The notes under the pieces are model-generated. The model did not search any database, was not told where the DNA came from, and saw only the letters and a list, made by a program, of their open reading frames with translations. DNA of 61,682 bases from Eubacteriales bacterium (GTDB taxonomy: Bacteria > Bacillota > Clostridia > Oscillospirales > Butyricicoccaceae), in contig JAUNWG010000003.1 in NCBI GenBank assembly GCA_030540435.1, forward strand, positions 35,997-97,678. The letters are read 5' to 3'. Position 1 is the stretch's first letter; the number at the start of each line of letters is the position of its first letter. The position numbers and the translations under genes are program-made. Of the stretch, positions 52,990-61,425 are shown piece after piece.

Positions 52990-53032
52990 CAAAATACAAA
53001 TGCAACCATGAAAGCAATGAGGAAGTGTTACT

Positions 53033-53647
53033 ATGGATGATCCCAGTAAATTTGCAAGTATGACTGAATACAATATATTCATGTATACATTTGGATTACT
53101 GGTGGCCTCAGAATGTATGATCTGGTTCTTCACATCGAGAGGAAACCGAGTGCATAACAGAAAATCCAAAGATAACGGAACTATGTGGCTTATTATTGTT
53201 GGCTGGTGTTGCAGCGTAATGGCGGGAGCCTTTTTTAGAAGCCAAAGCGTACCGGCAGCTATTCGCAATTTGCTTGTTCCGCACCGGACCTACTTTATCG
53301 GCATAATTTTTATCTTCGTTGGAATGATTATACGACTTTTGTCTGTATGGACATTAAAGCACGCATTTACACTGTCAGTCCAAACAACGAACCAACAGCA
53401 TCTGATTCAGAGTGGATTATACAGCATTGTCAGAAATCCCGCATATACCGGCAGCATCCTCAGTTTATTCGGCGTAGCGCTTGTGTATCGGCACATATTC
53501 GGGATTATTTCTGTACCAGTAATCTGCTTTTTGTGTTATAGTATACGAATCCATGTAGAAGAAAAGGCATTGCGGGCACAATTTCAGCAAGAATTTGAAC
53601 GGTATTGCTCTCACACAAAATATAGGTTGATTCCAAAACTTTATTAA
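53033..53647 (+). CDS. isoprenylcysteine carboxyl methyltransferase (ICMT)-family membrane protein
   Basis: 204 residues with about five membrane segments. The C-terminal part matches the ICMT/phospholipid methyltransferase family: RNPAYTGSILSLFGVALVY near 141-159, and a final RIHVEEKALRAQFQQEFERYCSHTKY near 172-197 that forms the cofactor pocket. Bacterial members methylate various substrates, which are unknown here. The ATG is 44 nt past the previous gene and AGGAAG lies upstream, so it is probably the third gene of the PadR operon. Confidence 0.82.
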   Translation: MDDPSKFASMTEYNIFMYTFGLLVASECMIWFFTSRGNRVHNRKSKDNGTMWLIIVGWCCSVMAGAFFRSQSVPAAIRNLLVPHRTYFIGIIFIFVGMIIRLLSVWTLKHAFTLSVQTTNQQHLIQSGLYSIVRNPAYTGSILSLFGVALVYRHIFGIISVPVICFLCYSIRIHVEEKALRAQFQQEFERYCSHTKYRLIPKLY

Positions 53648-53663
53648 AATACATCTTATAAAC

Positions 53664-53704
53664 AACAAACAGGTGCAGACTTGCGGTCACACCTGTTTGT
53701 TTTA
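53664..53704. terminator. bidirectional terminator between ICMT-like gene and obgE
   Basis: AACAAACAGGTG and CACCTGTTTGTT form a 12-bp stem, with TTTTACC after it. Confidence 0.8.
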
Positions 53705-53732
53705 CCTTTCCTTCAAATAAAAAATGCAAAGA

Positions 53733-55016
53733 TCAGTGCTCGTACTCAAATTCCATTTCATCAATGATGACCGGGTCGCCATCCTTGATGCCCATTTCCT
53801 CCAGCTTGTCAAACACACCGGCTGCGCGCAGGCGGCGGTCAAGATACTGACGGGATTCATAATCGTCAAAGTTGATGGATGCAAACAAGCGCTCAATCCA
53901 TGGGCCAGAGACGATATAATATTCATTGCTGCGCGAATATTCGATATCTGCCTCAGTGACTGGCTTTGCAGCTTCATCCAGCACAAACTCCTGCTCGTAG
54001 ACAATGACCGGCGGCAGCTTCTCCAACGCATGCCATGTCTGATTCATCAGCTCACGCACACCCTTGTTTGTGGCCGCAGACATTTCGGCATAGGCAAAGC
54101 CGTGGTCATCTGCCCATTTCTGAATCGCATCCAACGGCTCGCGGTTATCGCCCAGCAGGTCGATCTTGTTTGCAACAACGATCTGCGGACGCTTTTCCAA
54201 ATCAATGGAATACTGCCCCAGCTCGCTGTTGATCTTCTCCAGATCGTCGATCGGGTCGCGTCCCTCACTGCCTGCGGCATCGACGATATGCAGCAGCAGC
54301 CGGCAGCGGTCAATATGGCGCAGGAACGCATGTCCCAGACCGGCGCCCTCAGAAGCGCCCTCAATAATACCCGGAATATCCGCCATCACGAAGGATTCGC
54401 CCTCACCGATGGACACAACACCCAGATTCGGCACAAGCGTCGTAAAATGATAATTTGCGATCTTCGGACGGGCAGCGGAAGCCATCGAAAGCAGCGTAGA
54501 TTTGCCAACATTCGGGAAGCCCACCAGTCCGACGTCTGCCAGCAGCTTCAGCTCCAGACGGACCTCCAGCTCCTGCCCGGGCAGCCCTGGCTTGGCAAAA
54601 CGCGGTGCCTGACGGGTCGGGGTTGCAAAATGCACATTGCCCCAGCCACCTCTGCCGCCGCGTGCTGCAACAAACGGCTCTTTATCCGACAAGTCCTTAA
54701 TGACTTGCCCGGTCTGTGCATCACGCAGGATGGTGCCACGGGGCACGCGGATAACCAAATCCTTGCCGTCCTTGCCGGTGCAGCGTCTGCTGCCGCCCGG
54801 CTCGCCTGCCGGTGCGGTATATTTCTTTTTATATCGGAAGTCCATCAGCGTGGACAGATTGTCGTCGACCTGAAAAACGATCGAACCGCCTCGTCCGCCG
54901 TCACCGCCATCCGGGCCGCCGGAAGCGATATATTTTTCACGATGGAACGATACCTTGCCATCGCCGCCCTTGCCGGAGCGAATCCAAATCTTTGCGGTAT
55001 CAATAAATTGTGGCAT
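53733..55016 (-). CDS. obgE: GTPase ObgE/CgtA
   Basis: 427 residues. Ribosome-associated GTPase for large-subunit maturation and stress control. Obg glycine-rich fold (about 1-158), with GGPDGGDGGRGGSI and ARGGRGGWGNVHF; G domain with GFPNVGKS (165-172), DIPG, NKIDLLG and SAATNKGV; C-terminal OCT domain (about 345-427). Classic neighbour of rpmA and rplU. Confidence 0.97.
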   Translation of the reverse strand: MPQFIDTAKIWIRSGKGGDGKVSFHREKYIASGGPDGGDGGRGGSIVFQVDDNLSTLMDFRYKKKYTAPAGEPGGSRRCTGKDGKDLVIRVPRGTILRDAQTGQVIKDLSDKEPFVAARGGRGGWGNVHFATPTRQAPRFAKPGLPGQELEVRLELKLLADVGLVGFPNVGKSTLLSMASAARPKIANYHFTTLVPNLGVVSIGEGESFVMADIPGIIEGASEGAGLGHAFLRHIDRCRLLLHIVDAAGSEGRDPIDDLEKINSELGQYSIDLEKRPQIVVANKIDLLGDNREPLDAIQKWADDHGFAYAEMSAATNKGVRELMNQTWHALEKLPPVIVYEQEFVLDEAAKPVTEADIEYSRSNEYYIVSGPWIERLFASINFDDYESRQYLDRRLRAAGVFDKLEEMGIKDGDPVIIDEMEFEYEH

Positions 55017-55050
55017 AACAGCTCTCCTTTCCAGAGATCATACCTTGTAT

Positions 55051-55083
55051 AAAAAAGCACCCCAGACAGGATGTCCGAGGTGC
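55051..55083 (-). terminator. terminator or attenuator between rpmA and obgE
   Basis: On the minus strand GGCACCTC-GGACATCCTGTC-TGGGGTGC followed by TTTTTTA. It falls between two genes usually co-transcribed, so it may set the ratio of ribosomal protein to ObgE message. Confidence 0.7.
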
Positions 55084-55103
55084 CTTTCGCATCAAAGAAT
55101 ATC

Positions 55104-55388
55104 TTACTGCTCGATTTCGTAAACAGAAACCTGCTTGCGGTCACGGCCAAGACGCTCAAAGCGAACAACGCCGGAAACCTTTGCAAAAAGGGTATCATCG
55201 GAACCAATGCCGACATTCTTGCCCGGATGGATATGGGTGCCGCGCTGGCGAACCAGAATGTTGCCTGCCGGTACGACCTGACCATCAGCACGCTTAACGC
55301 CAAGTCTCTTGGACTCGGAATCACGGCCGTTCTTGGTGGAACCTACGCCCTTTTTATGAGCGAAAAACTGTAAGCTGATCTGAAGCAT
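55104..55388 (-). CDS. rpmA: 50S ribosomal protein L27 (with Prp-cleaved N-terminal extension)
   Basis: 94 residues. The N terminus [14 protein letters not shown] is the Firmicutes L27 form in which Prp removes the residues up to the second Phe. The protein core [26 protein letters not shown] and [23 protein letters not shown] is intact. Its ATG is 3 nt after the prp stop. Confidence 0.97.
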   Translation of the reverse strand: MLQISLQFFAHKKGVGSTKNGRDSESKRLGVKRADGQVVPAGNILVRQRGTHIHPGKNVGIGSDDTLFAKVSGVVRFERLGRDRKQVSVYEIEQ

Positions 55389-55391
55389 GAC

Positions 55392-55721
55392 TTACACCTC
55401 CATTACTTCGATAAAATCCTGATATCTTGCCTTGAGGTTGATAAAATACAGCATCAAGGCATCGAGTGCGTTCTGTGCCTGAACCTCATCCGCCTCCTCC
55501 AGCTTTGCCGGAAGTGTGATACGGATACGTGCATTGTCCTCATCGACTTCGGTCTTGATCTCCAAGCCCATCACATCGCCGAGCAGACAGCTTGTCAGGT
55601 CCAGGTTTGCAGATACCGCCGCACAGACAATGTCTTCGCCTTCCTCCGCGTAGCCCGCGTGTCCGGTTACTTCTACTGCATCAATGCGGCTGCCTGTTGT
55701 AAAAAAACGGGCGGTTGTCAT
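55392..55721 (-). CDS. prp: ribosomal-processing cysteine protease Prp
   Basis: 109 residues. Cleaves the N-terminal extension of L27. The catalytic His and Cys are seen in VTGHAGYAEEGEDIVCAAVSA (His20 and Cys32 or so). It lies between rplU and rpmA, the usual place in Firmicutes. Confidence 0.95.
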   Translation of the reverse strand: MTTARFFTTGSRIDAVEVTGHAGYAEEGEDIVCAAVSANLDLTSCLLGDVMGLEIKTEVDEDNARIRITLPAKLEEADEVQAQNALDALMLYFINLKARYQDFIEVMEV

Positions 55722-55722
55722 C

Positions 55723-56034
55723 TTACGCGTTGATTGCGCCGATGGTTACCTTGGTATACGGCTGTCTGTGGCCCTGCTTACGGCGGTAACCCTTCTTCGG
55801 CTTCATCTTGTAGACGATAACCTTCTTCTGCTTGCCGGTCTTTTCAACTGTGCCAGCTACGGTAGCGCCCTCGACATACGGAGTACCAACCTTCAGGTCA
55901 GCGCCTTCGCCAACTGCGAGAACCTTGTCGAATGTAACGGAAGCGCCGTCTTCTACGCCGAGCTTTTCAACGTAAATTACGTCACCTTCGGATACCTTGT
56001 ACTGCTTGCCACCGGTTACTAAAATTGCATACAT
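55723..56034 (-). CDS. rplU: 50S ribosomal protein L21
   Basis: 103 residues, full length. [25 protein letters not shown] start, and the C-terminal [20 protein letters not shown]. First gene of rplU-prp-rpmA-obgE. The ATG follows GAGGTGCTACCGCA. Confidence 0.97.
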   Translation of the reverse strand: MYAILVTGGKQYKVSEGDVIYVEKLGVEDGASVTFDKVLAVGEGADLKVGTPYVEGATVAGTVEKTGKQKKVIVYKMKPKKGYRRKQGHRQPYTKVTIGAINA

Positions 56035-56035
56035 T

Positions 56036-56120
56036 GCGGTAGCACCTCTCTTTCTTTGATAGAGTCACGCTCTCACGGGCGGTGCGCAGGGCACACTTCG
56101 CCAACCCGTTCAATGCGGCT
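56036..56120 (-). promoter_or_regulatory. structured leader of rplU (possible L21 leader)
   Basis: The roughly 85 nt before rplU can fold: GGGCGGTGCGCAGGGCAC on the plus side has self-pairing GC stretches near the start of the transcript, and GAGCGTGACTC forms a short stem (GAGCG/CGCTC) close to the ribosome site. L21 leaders that bind ribosomal protein are known in Firmicutes; the assignment here rests on position and general appearance. Confidence 0.4.
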
Positions 56121-56329
56121 TGTATTATATTATCATAGCATTTGCATTCTGTCAATTCGATTTTCTTTGTTTTTCCGATAAAAAACAATCCGTTTCGCAG
56201 AATAACATTGCACAGCTTTAACAAAAAAATTGACTGCGGTTTTTGGTTCCTGTTGATTTTCTCCCTGATCAGCGTATACTAATAATAGTCATAACCAATA
56301 CCGGTCAAGTTATCATCGGGAGTGAATGA

Positions 56330-56605
56330 ATGGAACAAAAAATCAGGCGCGACAGAAACATGGGTGATAATCTGCGCCGTTTGCGTGCAGATGCCAGAAT
56401 CTCTCAGGAAAAGCTATGTGTAAAGCTGCAACAGAGTGGATGTGATATCGGGCGCTCCACTTATGCGAAATATGAAGCCGGTGAGCTGAACATCCGCGCC
56501 AGTGTTATCATTGCGTTGAAGAAGATTTATCACTGCTCATATGATAATTTCTTTGAAGGCTTGGACAATTCAGAAGAATCACTATCGGAGAAATCATTAA
56601 AATGA
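56330..56605 (+). CDS. XRE-family regulator (first of a pair)
   Basis: 91 residues. Helix-turn-helix with LRRLRADARISQEKLCVKLQQSGCDIGRSTYAKYEAGELNIRASVIIALKKIYHCSYDNFFEGL covering most of the protein. The ATG follows GGGAGTGAATGA (GGGAG at 56318-56322). Its stop overlaps the next gene's start by 4 nt. The 225-nt region upstream has a TATACT-like element at 56275-56280. Confidence 0.82.
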   Translation: MEQKIRRDRNMGDNLRRLRADARISQEKLCVKLQQSGCDIGRSTYAKYEAGELNIRASVIIALKKIYHCSYDNFFEGLDNSEESLSEKSLK

Positions 56606-56931
56606 ATTCTATAGGTAAAAATATCCGTATCTACCGACGTATGCGGAAATGGCGGCAAGAAGATTTAGCGGAGAAAACCGGACTCAGTACAAACTACATT
56701 GGCATGGTCGAGCGCGGCGAGAAAATACCAGCGCTTGAAACCTTCATTTCCATTGTGAATGCACTGGGCGTGTCTGCTGACATGATTCTTGCCGATGTCC
56801 TTGATACTGGATATGTTGTGAAAAACTCCCTGCTTGCTGAAAAGCTAGACAAACTCTCCAAAGAAGATCGGGATAAAATCTACGATGTCATCGACACCAT
56901 GATAAAGCATTCTACAAAAGTAAAACCGTAG
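56602..56931 (+). CDS. XRE-family regulator (second of a pair)
   Basis: 109 residues. N-terminal helix-turn-helix (KNIRIYRRMRKWRQEDLAEKTGLSTNYIGMVERGEKIPAL) followed by a short C-terminal helical tail (LAEKLDKLSKEDRDKIYDVIDTMIKHS) that may dimerise. Start overlaps the first regulator by 4 nt. The two form a short operon with a very strong terminator behind it; the pair looks like an accessory insertion between rplU and folD. Confidence 0.85.
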   Translation: MNSIGKNIRIYRRMRKWRQEDLAEKTGLSTNYIGMVERGEKIPALETFISIVNALGVSADMILADVLDTGYVVKNSLLAEKLDKLSKEDRDKIYDVIDTMIKHSTKVKP

Positions 56932-56936
56932 CAGAT

Positions 56937-56979
56937 AAAAATACGCCGAGGCGATTTGCCTCGGCGTATCGTTTTGTTT
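56937..56979. terminator. strong bidirectional terminator between the XRE pair and folD
   Basis: ATACGCCGAGGC, GATTT loop, GCCTCGGCGTAT: a perfect 12-bp stem with TTTTGTTT after and an A tract before. Confidence 0.9.
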
Positions 56980-56995
56980 CAGGGTATTTGTCTTA

Positions 56996-57853
56996 TCAGT
57001 CCGCAATGCCATGATGCAGTTTTGCTGCCTTGAGGGTATTTTTCATCAGCATGGTGATGGTCATTGGGCCGACGCCGCCCGGAACTGGCGTCAGATACGC
57101 TGCTTTTTCATTGACCTCATCGAAGCAGACATCACCGCACAGCTTGCCGTTTTTGCGGTTCATGCCAACGTCAATGACAGTTGCCCCCTCCTTGACCATA
57201 TCCGCAGTGACAAAATCTGCCTTGCCGACTGCCGCAACCAAGATATCCGCCTGTGCACACACTTCCTTCAGGTTCTGCGTGCGGGAATGGCAGATCGTCA
57301 CGGTGCCATGACGATGCAGCAGCAGCATGGACATCGGCTTGCCGACGATATTGGAGCGTCCGATCACAACGCAGTTCTTGCCCTTCGGGTCAATGCCATA
57401 CTCATCCAGCAGCTCCATCACGCCCGCCGGTGTGCACGGCAGAAAATCAAAATTGCCTACCATGATCTTGCCGACATTGACCGGATGGAAGGCATCGACG
57501 TCCTTTTCCGGAGAAATGGCATCAATGATCGCCTGCTCGCTGATATGCTTTGGCACCGGAAGCTGACACAGAATGCCATCGATGCGCGGATTGTTGTTCA
57601 GCTCATCGATCAGTCCCAGCAGCTGCTCCTGCGTTGTTTCCTCCGGCAGGGCATACTTTTCCGAATAAAAGCCGCACTCCTCACAGGCACGCTCCTTATT
57701 GCGGACATAAACCTGCGAAGCAGGGTCCTCGCCGACAATGATAACTGCAAGGCCCGGACGCACTCCCTTCTCCTGCAGCCTATTTACTTCGTCCAGAATG
57801 CTTCCGCGAACCTTTGCGGAGACCATCTTACCATCCATACGAATTGCACTCAT
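56996..57853 (-). CDS. folD: bifunctional methylenetetrahydrofolate dehydrogenase/cyclohydrolase
   Basis: 285 residues. Interconverts methylene-, methenyl- and formyl-tetrahydrofolate. Visible: YVRNKERACEECGFYSEKY near 50 with the catalytic Lys, LCQLPVPKHI near 96, the NADP loop CVVIGRSNIVGKPMSMLL near 158-175, and PGGVGPMTITMLMKNTL near 259. Its start overlaps lgt's stop by 4 nt. Confidence 0.97.
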   Translation of the reverse strand: MSAIRMDGKMVSAKVRGSILDEVNRLQEKGVRPGLAVIIVGEDPASQVYVRNKERACEECGFYSEKYALPEETTQEQLLGLIDELNNNPRIDGILCQLPVPKHISEQAIIDAISPEKDVDAFHPVNVGKIMVGNFDFLPCTPAGVMELLDEYGIDPKGKNCVVIGRSNIVGKPMSMLLLHRHGTVTICHSRTQNLKEVCAQADILVAAVGKADFVTADMVKEGATVIDVGMNRKNGKLCGDVCFDEVNEKAAYLTPVPGGVGPMTITMLMKNTLKAAKLHHGIAD

Positions 57854-58701
57854 GTTGTTTCCTCCTGTTTGTTGTCATGCTCTGCCTTCGGCACTTCCTT
57901 TAAGAACGGCATCGCACGATTGAGCACAAAGCCGCCAAATCCGATAAGAATGGAAATCAGCGCCACTACCTGTGATACCCGAATATCAGTACCCCACAGG
58001 TACAGGCTGTCTGTCCGAAGACCCTCTATGAAGAACCGTCCAAGACCATACCATCCCAGATAGAGCAGCAGGATCTCGCCGCGGTATTTCCTCTTTTTTG
58101 AATACAGATACAATAACAGCACACCGATGGCATTCCAAGCCGACTCATAGAAAAACGTCGGATGGTTGCCCATCGCGCCTGCTTCATCCAATCCCTTTCC
58201 AATGACCATGCGCCACGGCGCAGAGGTCGGTCCGCCAAATGCCTCACAATTAAAGAAATTTCCCCAACGGCCAATGCTCTGACCGATCGGCACTGCGCCT
58301 GCAACCAGATCGAATAGATCCATCATATCAATTTTTTTCACCCGGCAGAAAACAATAATTGTCACAATTCCGCCGATCAATCCGCCATAGATTGCAAGCC
58401 CGCCGTGCCAGGTGGCAATGATGTCCAATGGATTGTCTTTATATTGCTCCCATTCAAATGCGACATAATATAGCCGCGCGCATACAATGCCGATGGGCAG
58501 CATAAACAGCACCAAATCGAGTACATCATCCGCGCGAACACCAAAATAATCCGCCCGTTTTGACGCATAAACCACTGCGAGCACAACGCCCAGCATGATG
58601 ATAATACCATACCAGTAAATAGGCTTTGCGCCGATATGGAATGCGACATTGGTAATGTTAAATTCCAGTCCCAGCCCCGGGAAGGATACGACCTGACTCA
58701 C
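57850..58701 (-). CDS. lgt: prolipoprotein diacylglyceryl transferase
   Basis: 283 residues, seven membrane segments. Transfers diacylglycerol to the lipobox cysteine of prelipoproteins such as the one at 30788. The family signature GRWGNFFNCEAFGGPT near 143-158 is complete, and GLAIYGGLIGGI near 96 and YGLGRFFIEGLRTDSL near 217 are present. It overlaps its neighbours by 4 nt on both sides. Confidence 0.96.
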   Translation of the reverse strand: MSQVVSFPGLGLEFNITNVAFHIGAKPIYWYGIIIMLGVVLAVVYASKRADYFGVRADDVLDLVLFMLPIGIVCARLYYVAFEWEQYKDNPLDIIATWHGGLAIYGGLIGGIVTIIVFCRVKKIDMMDLFDLVAGAVPIGQSIGRWGNFFNCEAFGGPTSAPWRMVIGKGLDEAGAMGNHPTFFYESAWNAIGVLLLYLYSKKRKYRGEILLLYLGWYGLGRFFIEGLRTDSLYLWGTDIRVSQVVALISILIGFGGFVLNRAMPFLKEVPKAEHDNKQEETT

Positions 58702-59966
58702 GTTCCCGCCTCCTTTGCCACAATGACAGCCAGTGATGTCACATCATCCTGTGCCCACTGGCGGATGCGCTGTATAACGTCCTCCATCGTGATGGATTGG
58801 AATACCTCTGCAAAGTCAAAGCACATGGCTCCGGAGAAACATGCCTCTGTCTGTGCACGGCACACGCCGGATGCATCATCGATCTGGCGGATATACATGC
58901 CATAGGCTGTCTTCTTGGCGCGCACAAAGATCTCCTCATCCAGTCCTTCCACTGCAACGCGGCGCAGCTCTGCTTCCAATGCGCTACGGACTGCCTTGGG
59001 ATCATCACTCTCGCCGCCGAACATGGCACAGGCACCGCCGCGGAATGTGAAATAATCGGTATAAAAGCTGCGGTCGATCAAGCCCTTCTGATACAGCGTA
59101 TCATACAACGGCGCAGACTTGCCGCAGATGCATTTTGCCGCCAGCTCACCGGTCAGCTGCCGCACATACGGCTGCTCCGGCGCAGTATCCTTGCAGCCCA
59201 GCAGAAACATTGGGCGGGATACCGCCATATGCTTTTCCACATACGGCTGCGCTGCCTGTGCAGGCTCCTCGCCGTAGTCGCGCGCTGCAATGCGTGCCGA
59301 TTCCTTCGGTGTGATGCGCTGCGCGAGCGCCACAACTCGGTCAAAATCATACTGCCCGCAAACCGTCAGCACCAGATTTGCCGGGGAATAAAACCCGCGA
59401 TGGCATAGATTTAATACCGCCGGGTCGATCGGTGCAATCGTCTGCTTGCTGCCTGCAACCGAAATGCGCACCGGATGCACGGCATACAGCCCTTCCAGCA
59501 TACCGACATACGCCTGCCAGCTCGGCCTATCCTCCAGCATACTGATCTCCTGCCCGATAATCCCCTTTTCCTTGGCTACATTTTCATCCGTAAAATACGG
59601 CGTTGTCACAAAACGCAGCAGAATCTCGAGACAGTCATAAAACCGGTCAGTACAGGTAAAATGGTACGCCGTCATGGTATGGCTGGTAAACGCATTCGGC
59701 TGTGCGCCAAGCGTTGTGAACTTTTGCAATGCATTGCCGTCTGCTTCCTCAAACATCTTATGTTCAAGGAAATGGGCAATGCCCGGCGTAACATCATATT
59801 TCTGTCCATCCAGCGTAAACCGGCAATCGATCGAACCGAAATCCACCGCAAGCATGGCAAAGGTCTTTGCGCTATTTTTGCGCGGTACGCAGTAAATGCG
59901 CAGCCCGTTGTCCAAAACAGTGGTCTGGATACATTCATCCAGAAAAGTATACGGAATTGTCGTCAT
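58698..59966 (-). CDS. M16 family metallopeptidase, zinc-motif member (YmfH-like)
   Basis: 422 residues. The inverted zinc motif HFLEH is visible in PGIAHFLEHKMFEEADGNAL near 64-83, so this copy has the active-site residues. It resembles the YmfH-type peptidases that lie next to a partner lacking the motif. Coupled by 4-nt overlaps to lgt and to the partner gene upstream. Confidence 0.9.
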   Translation of the reverse strand: MTTIPYTFLDECIQTTVLDNGLRIYCVPRKNSAKTFAMLAVDFGSIDCRFTLDGQKYDVTPGIAHFLEHKMFEEADGNALQKFTTLGAQPNAFTSHTMTAYHFTCTDRFYDCLEILLRFVTTPYFTDENVAKEKGIIGQEISMLEDRPSWQAYVGMLEGLYAVHPVRISVAGSKQTIAPIDPAVLNLCHRGFYSPANLVLTVCGQYDFDRVVALAQRITPKESARIAARDYGEEPAQAAQPYVEKHMAVSRPMFLLGCKDTAPEQPYVRQLTGELAAKCICGKSAPLYDTLYQKGLIDRSFYTDYFTFRGGACAMFGGESDDPKAVRSALEAELRRVAVEGLDEEIFVRAKKTAYGMYIRQIDDASGVCRAQTEACFSGAMCFDFAEVFQSITMEDVIQRIRQWAQDDVTSLAVIVAKEAGT

Positions 59967-61237
59967 GCGCCTGCTCCTTTGAGAAAATATACAGTATCTG
60001 GTACAGCCTTTTGTGCTGCCCGCGTGACATCCTCCACAGTAACCTGCCCAATGCGCGCAATCAGATGCTCCAATGTTTCATCCAGACCGGCTGCCGCCTG
60101 CGTCTGATAGAAGTTCTCCAGTACCAGCGGCGTGTCAAACATTGTGCGCAGGGATGCCGCGACCGAACGCTTTGCCGCTTCGACCTCATCTGCTGTCAGA
60201 CCGCCGCTCTGCATATCCTCCAGCTGATGCAGAATCTCCTGTCGCGCCTTTGGCTCACTTTCGTTTTCAATGCCGGAAGCGACCGCTATGACGCCCTTGA
60301 GCTTGTCTGTCTGCGAAGAAGCATAATAGCACAGGCTCATTTTCTCCCGCACGGTGCGGAACAGGCGCGAAGCGGAATTTCCGCCGAAGCAAGCGTTAAA
60401 CACCACCATAGACGGGTAATCGTCATCAAATGCTGTGATACCGGTACGGATACCGATGGTCAGTTTTCCCTGTGCAACCGGCTCCTCCTCCTCAACGCGG
60501 CGGATACCGTCATGCGGCGCCGTGCGCGGTGCGGAAAATGTCGGACGCAATGGGTTTTGAACGACCGGCTTATCCGCCAGCGCCTCCTCCAACTGCCGCG
60601 CGGCTTCCTCCGCTGGCAGCGAACCGCAGTAAAACAACTCCAGCGGAGCAGTCCGCATCATATGATGGTACTGCTCCATCAGCAGCTCCGGCGTGATTGC
60701 GCGTATCGCATCTACATCGCCCCATTCCACTGCACTGTATGCCTCATCTGCACACATATGCTGATACATACGGCGGACCGCCCAGGAACGCTTATCGTCC
60801 GGCAGGGCGGCAATGCGGGCACACAGCTGCGCCGCTTCACGCGCTACGATCTCTTCCTTTAATTCATCCGGATGCAGCAGCATGGACGCCATCATCTGTG
60901 CTGTTCCGGCAAACAGGCCCTTTGCGCCGCCCATGGCAAACCGCTCGTCAATGACATCCGCTGCAAAGCCAACCAGCTGCGCTTCGCCACGCTTGCGGAC
61001 AATTGGCTCCAACTGCGCGCCATACAGCTCGTCCAGGCGGGCGGCAACTGCCATCCGTCCCGGGAAATCGCGGCAGCTGCTGCGCAGGACATACGGAAGC
61101 AGCGCAGACATGCTGCGTCCCTCTGCCCCCAGTGGCAATACCAGCATCGCGCTCAGACACGATGTTTTGGACCGATTTGTTGTCACACAGGTCAGCCCGG
61201 CCCCGTTTTTTAATGACATTCTTGTAGTAGTAAGCAT
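59963..61237 (-). CDS. M16 family peptidase-like protein without the zinc motif (YmfF-like)
   Basis: 424 residues from the ATG at 61237, chosen because GGAGATGGAT upstream provides a ribosome site; four more codons precede in frame. At the position of HxxEH it reads LLPYVLRSSCRDFPG, so it should be inactive and form a heterodimer with the next gene's product, as in other two-subunit M16 systems. It opens the operon M16-M16-lgt-folD. Confidence 0.88.
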   Translation of the reverse strand: MLTTTRMSLKNGAGLTCVTTNRSKTSCLSAMLVLPLGAEGRSMSALLPYVLRSSCRDFPGRMAVAARLDELYGAQLEPIVRKRGEAQLVGFAADVIDERFAMGGAKGLFAGTAQMMASMLLHPDELKEEIVAREAAQLCARIAALPDDKRSWAVRRMYQHMCADEAYSAVEWGDVDAIRAITPELLMEQYHHMMRTAPLELFYCGSLPAEEAARQLEEALADKPVVQNPLRPTFSAPRTAPHDGIRRVEEEEPVAQGKLTIGIRTGITAFDDDYPSMVVFNACFGGNSASRLFRTVREKMSLCYYASSQTDKLKGVIAVASGIENESEPKARQEILHQLEDMQSGGLTADEVEAAKRSVAASLRTMFDTPLVLENFYQTQAAAGLDETLEHLIARIGQVTVEDVTRAAQKAVPDTVYFLKGAGA

Positions 61238-61425
61238 ATCCATCTCCATATTGATATATTGCTATTATATCGCGGTTTTTCCCGTTCGTCTACCCATGAA
61301 ATAAACGATTCAGGCCGCCAGATATTCTGGATTTTTTACTTTTTGCCGCCAATTCATTTGCATTTGCCAGTGCTGCGTGCTATGATATTATTTTAGTATA
61401 ACAAAGAAAGGGGCGTGTTCACAAA

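Noticed and set aside
53724..55052. A 442-codon open frame antisense to obgE
   Set aside because: Shadow of a highly conserved gene; low-complexity translation and no start signals.
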